From an uncultured bacterium (lineage in GTDB: Bacteria; Cyanobacteriota; Vampirovibrionia; Gastranaerophilales; Gastranaerophilaceae), in NCBI GenBank assembly GCA_900554385.1, contig USHE01000037.1, positions 1 through 13,024 of the forward strand: a DNA stretch of 13,024 bases, given 5' to 3'. Made by a program: the position numbers and the translations under genes. Positions 12,846 through 13,024 of the stretch are shown in pieces; position 1 is the stretch's first letter; every line of letters begins with the position of its first letter. The notes below the pieces were generated by a model. It was given only the letters and a program-made list of their open reading frames with translations, had not been told where the DNA came from and did no database searches.

Positions 12846-13024
12846 TTAGACCAAAAGCCCGTCCCAGCAATCTTTTGTAAACATTATGTATTGACTTATA
12901 GTTGCGAGTCTTTTGAATTTGCTTTTCATAATTAAAAGTAATGCATAAATAATGATTGCTTTTATTATGCGCATTTTAAATTCTCTTTGTTTCTTTTTGA
13001 CAAAGCCTGCTGCACAGTCAAATG
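12846..13024 (-). CDS. Possible C-terminal end of a further gene, cut by the window edge
   Basis: On the minus strand a frame is open from the window edge (first full codon at 13022-13020) to a TAA at 12848-12846, giving 58 residues. They read as a basic stretch (VKKKQREFK), a hydrophobic segment (MRIIKAIIIYALLLIM) and a tail with RLATISQYIMFTKDCWDGLLV. The amino-acid mix is protein-like, and the orientation agrees with the ytxH operon downstream. However, an open frame of this length can arise by chance. I recognise no family. If it is not coding, the 243 bases after 12781 hold only the ytxH promoter. Confidence 0.4.
   Translation of the reverse strand, partial: FDCAAGFVKKKQREFKMRIIKAIIIYALLLIMKSKFKRLATISQYIMFTKDCWDGLLV

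Noticed and set aside
1..13024. CRISPR array, tRNA or rRNA genes, insertion sequences, attachment sites
   Set aside because: By eye I found no regularly spaced repeats, no tRNA-like T-arm sequences, no transposase motifs and no terminal inverted repeats with target duplications.

Overview
The window reads as a piece of chromosome from a low-GC, Gram-negative-type bacterium. Kdo synthesis genes (kdsD, kdsC) imply lipopolysaccharide, and lspA and uppP imply lipoproteins and lipid-carrier recycling. AT-rich codon use, short intergenic gaps and lineage-specific proteins with N/Q-rich N-termini make a gut Melainabacteria-type organism (Vampirovibrionia/Gastranaerophilales) my best guess. That is an inference from style and not from a marker gene. 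I see no transposase, integrase, phage gene, tRNA, rRNA or CRISPR array, so this looks like ordinary chromosome with a lineage-specific insert in the middle.

Layout. (1) 1-221: C-terminal end of a NhaC/YuiF-like Na+/H+-antiporter-type carrier on +, meeting tail to tail with an 86-aa unknown gene on - (218-478); their stop codons overlap. (2) 518-3291: a promoter followed by kdsD, kdsC, queD and uppP in one tight + strand run, an envelope operon with one pterin/queuosine-pathway gene inside. (3) 3292-3482: a regulatory gap with a promoter candidate and a cluster of TGTAA/TTACA half sites. (4) 3483-8883: three genes separated by 1 and 3 bases. They are a 342-aa multi-pass protein, an 866-aa protein that shares a membrane module with it, and a 588-aa GH13 enzyme resembling the catalytic half of GlgE maltosyltransferase. 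A strong 16-bp hairpin terminator closes this run. (5) 8986-11641: a possibly leaderless exported NTF2-like protein, lspA, an RluA-family pseudouridine synthase and a LapA-like membrane protein, all overlapping or abutting, closed by a bidirectional terminator. (6) 11712-12841 on -: ytxH, a DUF948/YtxG-like gene and a second ytxH, with an extended -10 promoter. (7) The right edge may hold the tail of another - strand gene.

How the genes work together. Regions 2 and 5 are envelope-biogenesis housekeeping: Kdo precursor supply, undecaprenyl-phosphate recycling and lipoprotein signal peptide removal. The YtxH/DUF948 set is a membrane-tethered, stress-type group. The unfamiliar element is region 4, where two related membrane proteins without recognisable function are apparently co-translated with a GH13 enzyme. 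A membrane-associated alpha-glucan-processing machine is a plausible but untested reading, and it is the best candidate here for an undescribed system.
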